From assembly GCA_035551355.1 (NCBI GenBank), contig DASZNF010000063.1, forward strand, positions 1-15,320: a stretch of 15,320 nt of DNA, given 5' to 3'. How positions within the stretch are numbered: the first letter of the stretch is position 1; each line of letters opens with the position of its first letter. Shown piece by piece: positions 13,655 to 15,320 of the stretch. The translations under genes and the position numbers were made by a program. The DNA is from DATATV01 sp035551355 (GTDB lineage: Bacteria > Actinomycetota > Actinomycetes > Mycobacteriales > Pseudonocardiaceae). Below the pieces are notes generated by a model. It had not been told where the DNA came from. It did no database searches and was given only the letters and a program-made list of their open reading frames with translations.

Positions 13655-13721
13655 CCTGTCAGTTTGCTGTAGAAGCCGTCACGACGGGAGTGTTCCGGGC
13701 TGTGACCGCGTTCCACCAGAT
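13655..13721. promoter_or_regulatory. 67-bp divergent promoter region between amidase and DedA genes
   Basis: Both genes start at the edges of this short gap, so it should hold both promoters. On the minus strand CAAACT (13666-13661) lies six bases before the amidase ATG. On the plus strand TAGAAG (13670-13675) is the best -10-like hexamer, but it is poor. No operator-like dyad is apparent. Confidence 0.35.
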
Positions 13722-14318
13722 GTGAGCATCATCGACGCCAGCGTCCTGACCATGTTCCTGGTCGCGCTCGTCCCGCTCGCGCCCACCGAGCCGGTGCTGA
13801 CCGCGTTCGGGGCGCTGGCGGCCACGGGACACGGCAACCCGGTGGTGCTCATCGTGGCGGCGGCCATCGGCTGCTCGGTGTCCGACCACATCCTGTACGG
13901 CCTGGGCCGCTTCGGCGGGGCTCGGGTACTCGATCGGGTGAGCCGACGCCGTTCGGCCAATGCCGCGGTCGAGTGGCTGGCCCACCACAGCGATCACTGG
14001 GGCACCCCGATCCTGATCGTCGCCCGGTGGCTGCCCGCCGGCGGCACGGTCGGCGCGGTGCTGGCCGGGGCGCTGCGCTGGAAGCTGGCCCGGTTCACGC
14101 CGACCTCGCTGGTCGGGTCGACGCTGTGGTCGAGCTACGTGGTGATGCTGGGATACCTCGGGGGTTCGCTGGCCGGGGAGCCGCTGACCGGGGTCGCGCT
14201 GTCGGTGGGCATGGCCACGGTGGTCGGGGTGGCGATCAGCGTGATCTTCCAGCGCAACAACCGGCACAAGGCCGATCAGCCGGTGGCGGAGCCCCGGATG
14301 GTGGAGGCCGGGGTCTGA
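13722..14318 (+). CDS. DedA-family integral membrane protein
   Basis: This 198-aa protein shows the DedA/SNARE-associated (PF09335) pattern: membrane segments near residues 5-30 and 35-55, then the helix-loop region VARWLPAGGTVGAVLAGALRW. The region corresponds to the conserved R-x-x-P-G-x-R stretch, here with Ala-Gly-Gly replacing Gly-x-Arg. Membrane segments with GSTLWSSYVVMLGYLGG and a last helix before a basic tail follow. DedA proteins are linked to lipid-carrier (undecaprenyl phosphate or phospholipid) translocation and proton-dependent membrane homeostasis; the exact role here is unknown. GTG 13722 is the only reasonable start. The frame upstream is open but contains no start until far inside the amidase gene. 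No strong ribosome site is seen. It ends 4 bp before the convergent DUF397 gene. Confidence 0.85.
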   Translation: MSIIDASVLTMFLVALVPLAPTEPVLTAFGALAATGHGNPVVLIVAAAIGCSVSDHILYGLGRFGGARVLDRVSRRRSANAAVEWLAHHSDHWGTPILIVARWLPAGGTVGAVLAGALRWKLARFTPTSLVGSTLWSSYVVMLGYLGGSLAGEPLTGVALSVGMATVVGVAISVIFQRNNRHKADQPVAEPRMVEAGV

Positions 14319-14322
14319 GCGG

Positions 14323-14496
14323 TCAGCGGGTGGTGGCCAGGAAGCCGCGCCACGCCGTGGGGCCGAAGGCCAGCCGGGGTCCGGTCACGTTCTTCGAATC
14401 CCGGACGCCGACCTGCCGCACCGTGACCGCAACTTCAACGCACGCGCCGTTGCCGCCGTTGCTGTAGCTGCTCTTGCGCCACGCTTGCTGCGTCAT
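14323..14496 (-). CDS. DUF397 small protein, partner of the adjacent XRE regulator
   Basis: This 57-aa protein is a textbook DUF397 domain: AWRKSSYSNGGNGACVEVA (5-23), then VGVRDSKN and GPRLAFGPTAWRGFLA near the end. Such proteins are encoded beside XRE/DUF5753 regulators throughout Streptomyces and Pseudonocardiales, including the whiJ-type clusters that affect development. They are thought to modulate the regulator, though the biochemical role is uncertain. ATG 14496 is chosen because GGAGGG lies four bases upstream; a frame-open GTG at 14532 would overlap the regulator gene. The 16-bp gap to the regulator stop makes them one operon. Confidence 0.9.
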   Translation of the reverse strand: MTQQAWRKSSYSNGGNGACVEVAVTVRQVGVRDSKNVTGPRLAFGPTAWRGFLATTR

Positions 14497-14500
14497 GGTG

Positions 14501-14506
14501 CCCTCC
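14501..14506 (-). promoter_or_regulatory. Ribosome binding site of the DUF397 gene
   Basis: GGAGGG on the minus strand, four bases before the ATG at 14496, decides this start over the upstream in-frame GTG at 14532. Confidence 0.65.
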
Positions 14507-14512
14507 GGGTGA

Positions 14513-15320
14513 TCACGTTGCCAGGCTGGCAAGCATCTCCCTCGATTGTTCCGCAGTAAGCGCCATGGTGGCCAGCCGGTGCATTATGGAGCGGTACATC
14601 AGGAGGTCGGCGGGGTCTTCGAGGAACTCGCTGGTCCGGATGTTCTCCACGTAGACGGTCGGGTGGTAGTCGGCGTAGCGCAGGAACATGAACATGCCAC
14701 CGAACCCACCCGCCGGTCCGGCATCGGCAGGCACGATGCGGATCTCGCAGTCCGCCCAGCCGAGGGCGAGGATCAGTAGCAGCAGCTGTTCCTGCATGAC
14801 CTCCTTGCTGATGATCGTTGGTGTGAGTGCACTCTCGTGGATGAAGAAGCGGAATCCTGGCCGGTTGCGCTGATGAAGCAGCTTTTGCCGATCCATCCTG
14901 GCCTTCACGCGCAGCTCGATGCCCCCTTCGGGGAACAAGGCCGTCCAGTGGAACAGTGCGCGGGCGTAGTCCTCGGTCTGCAACAGGCCCGGAATCAGCG
15001 ACGGTTCGAAGCTGTCGATGTGCGAGGCTGTTTCCTCCAAGTGCGTGAGAGCGCGGAGCTGATCCGGGATTTTGTCGTTGTGGGCCTTCAGCCGGTAGGC
15101 GTCGTTGACTTCCCTTGCCACGGCCATGATCTCGTTGTGCTCGGCGCCGAACACGCCGTAGTAGGCGAGGCAGCGGGCTACGGTGATCTCGGTGAAATTC
15201 CGTTCACCCAGTTCCATCCGGCACACGTGGGCATGGGAAATGCTCAGTTTCTTGGCCAGGCTGCTCTCCGTCATGCCTGCCGCGACCCGCAGTCGGCGCA
15301 TCGTCGCGCCGAGCTCTCTG
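14513..15320 (-). CDS. XRE-family regulator with DUF5753 domain (N-terminus outside window)
   Basis: At least 268 codons are present, ending at TGA 14515-14513. The N-terminal helix-turn-helix includes MTESSLAKKLSISHAHVCRM. The C-terminal DUF5753 domain shows its hallmark FEPSLIPGLLQTEDYARAL and ends in YVENIRTSEFLEDP and the usual Ala-Leu-Thr-x-x-x-Ser helix (MALTAEQSREML). An ATG at 15301 exists, but the six codons before it encode RELGAT, the standard residues that precede the HTH in this family, so the true start lies beyond the window edge. These proteins are DNA-binding regulators acting together with a small DUF397 partner, which follows directly. Codon usage here is less GC-biased than in the rest of the window. 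Confidence 0.9.
   Translation of the reverse strand, partial: RELGATMRRLRVAAGMTESSLAKKLSISHAHVCRMELGERNFTEITVARCLAYYGVFGAEHNEIMAVAREVNDAYRLKAHNDKIPDQLRALTHLEETASHIDSFEPSLIPGLLQTEDYARALFHWTALFPEGGIELRVKARMDRQKLLHQRNRPGFRFFIHESALTPTIISKEVMQEQLLLLILALGWADCEIRIVPADAGPAGGFGGMFMFLRYADYHPTVYVENIRTSEFLEDPADLLMYRSIMHRLATMALTAEQSREMLASLAT

Noticed and set aside
1..15320. Mobile element, CRISPR, tRNA or phage content
   Set aside because: No transposase, integrase, terminal inverted repeats, regular spacer array or tRNA cloverleaf was seen on either strand.

Overview
The window is GC-rich actinobacterial chromosome. Codons end mostly in G or C. It has an F420-type PPOX flavin/deazaflavin protein, a YhgE/Pip exporter, and an XRE/DUF5753 regulator paired with a DUF397 protein. 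That last pair is typical of Streptomyces, Pseudonocardiales and relatives. I lean towards Pseudonocardiaceae, but the sequence alone does not settle the genus. I saw no tRNA, rRNA, CRISPR array, transposase or phage gene.

Left part (1-5989): the C-terminal end of a sensor histidine kinase (+) meets a run of five minus-strand genes. In transcription order these are a CHASE3-HAMP sensor that looks like a kinase but has Asn in place of the phospho-accepting His and a decayed ATPase domain; a degenerate ABC ATPase; a YhgE/Pip membrane protein translationally coupled to it; a THUMP/UPF0020-type RNA methyltransferase; and the F420/PPOX protein. The sensor, ATPase and YhgE genes may form one envelope-associated unit. 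The last two genes carry -10-like hexamers right before their start codons and may also be transcribed alone, as leaderless mRNAs.

Middle part (5990-11342): a 518-bp regulatory gap leads to a LacI-family regulator. A 641-bp gap follows, holding GC-rich repeats, a perfect 10-bp inverted repeat, a frame-shifted remnant of a membrane protein gene and two identical 14-bp LacI-type operators 380 bp apart. The second operator sits on the promoter of a compact three-gene operon: Gfo/Idh/MocA oxidoreductase, DUF993 (DHDPS-like TIM barrel with the Schiff-base Lys position kept) and a Hyi-like sugar isomerase/epimerase. LacI plus operon looks like a locally regulated catabolic module for a sugar or sugar-like compound. 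Its substrate is not evident, and no transporter or sugar kinase is in the window. This is the best candidate for an undescribed system here.

Right part (11343-15320): a CadD-like small transporter (probably leaderless) converges on an amidase-signature enzyme. The amidase is divergent from a DedA-family membrane protein, which converges on a DUF397 small protein. The DUF397 gene lies just downstream of an XRE/DUF5753 regulator whose N-terminus runs off the window. These are ordinary actinobacterial housekeeping and accessory genes with very tight convergent ends (4-16 bp gaps).
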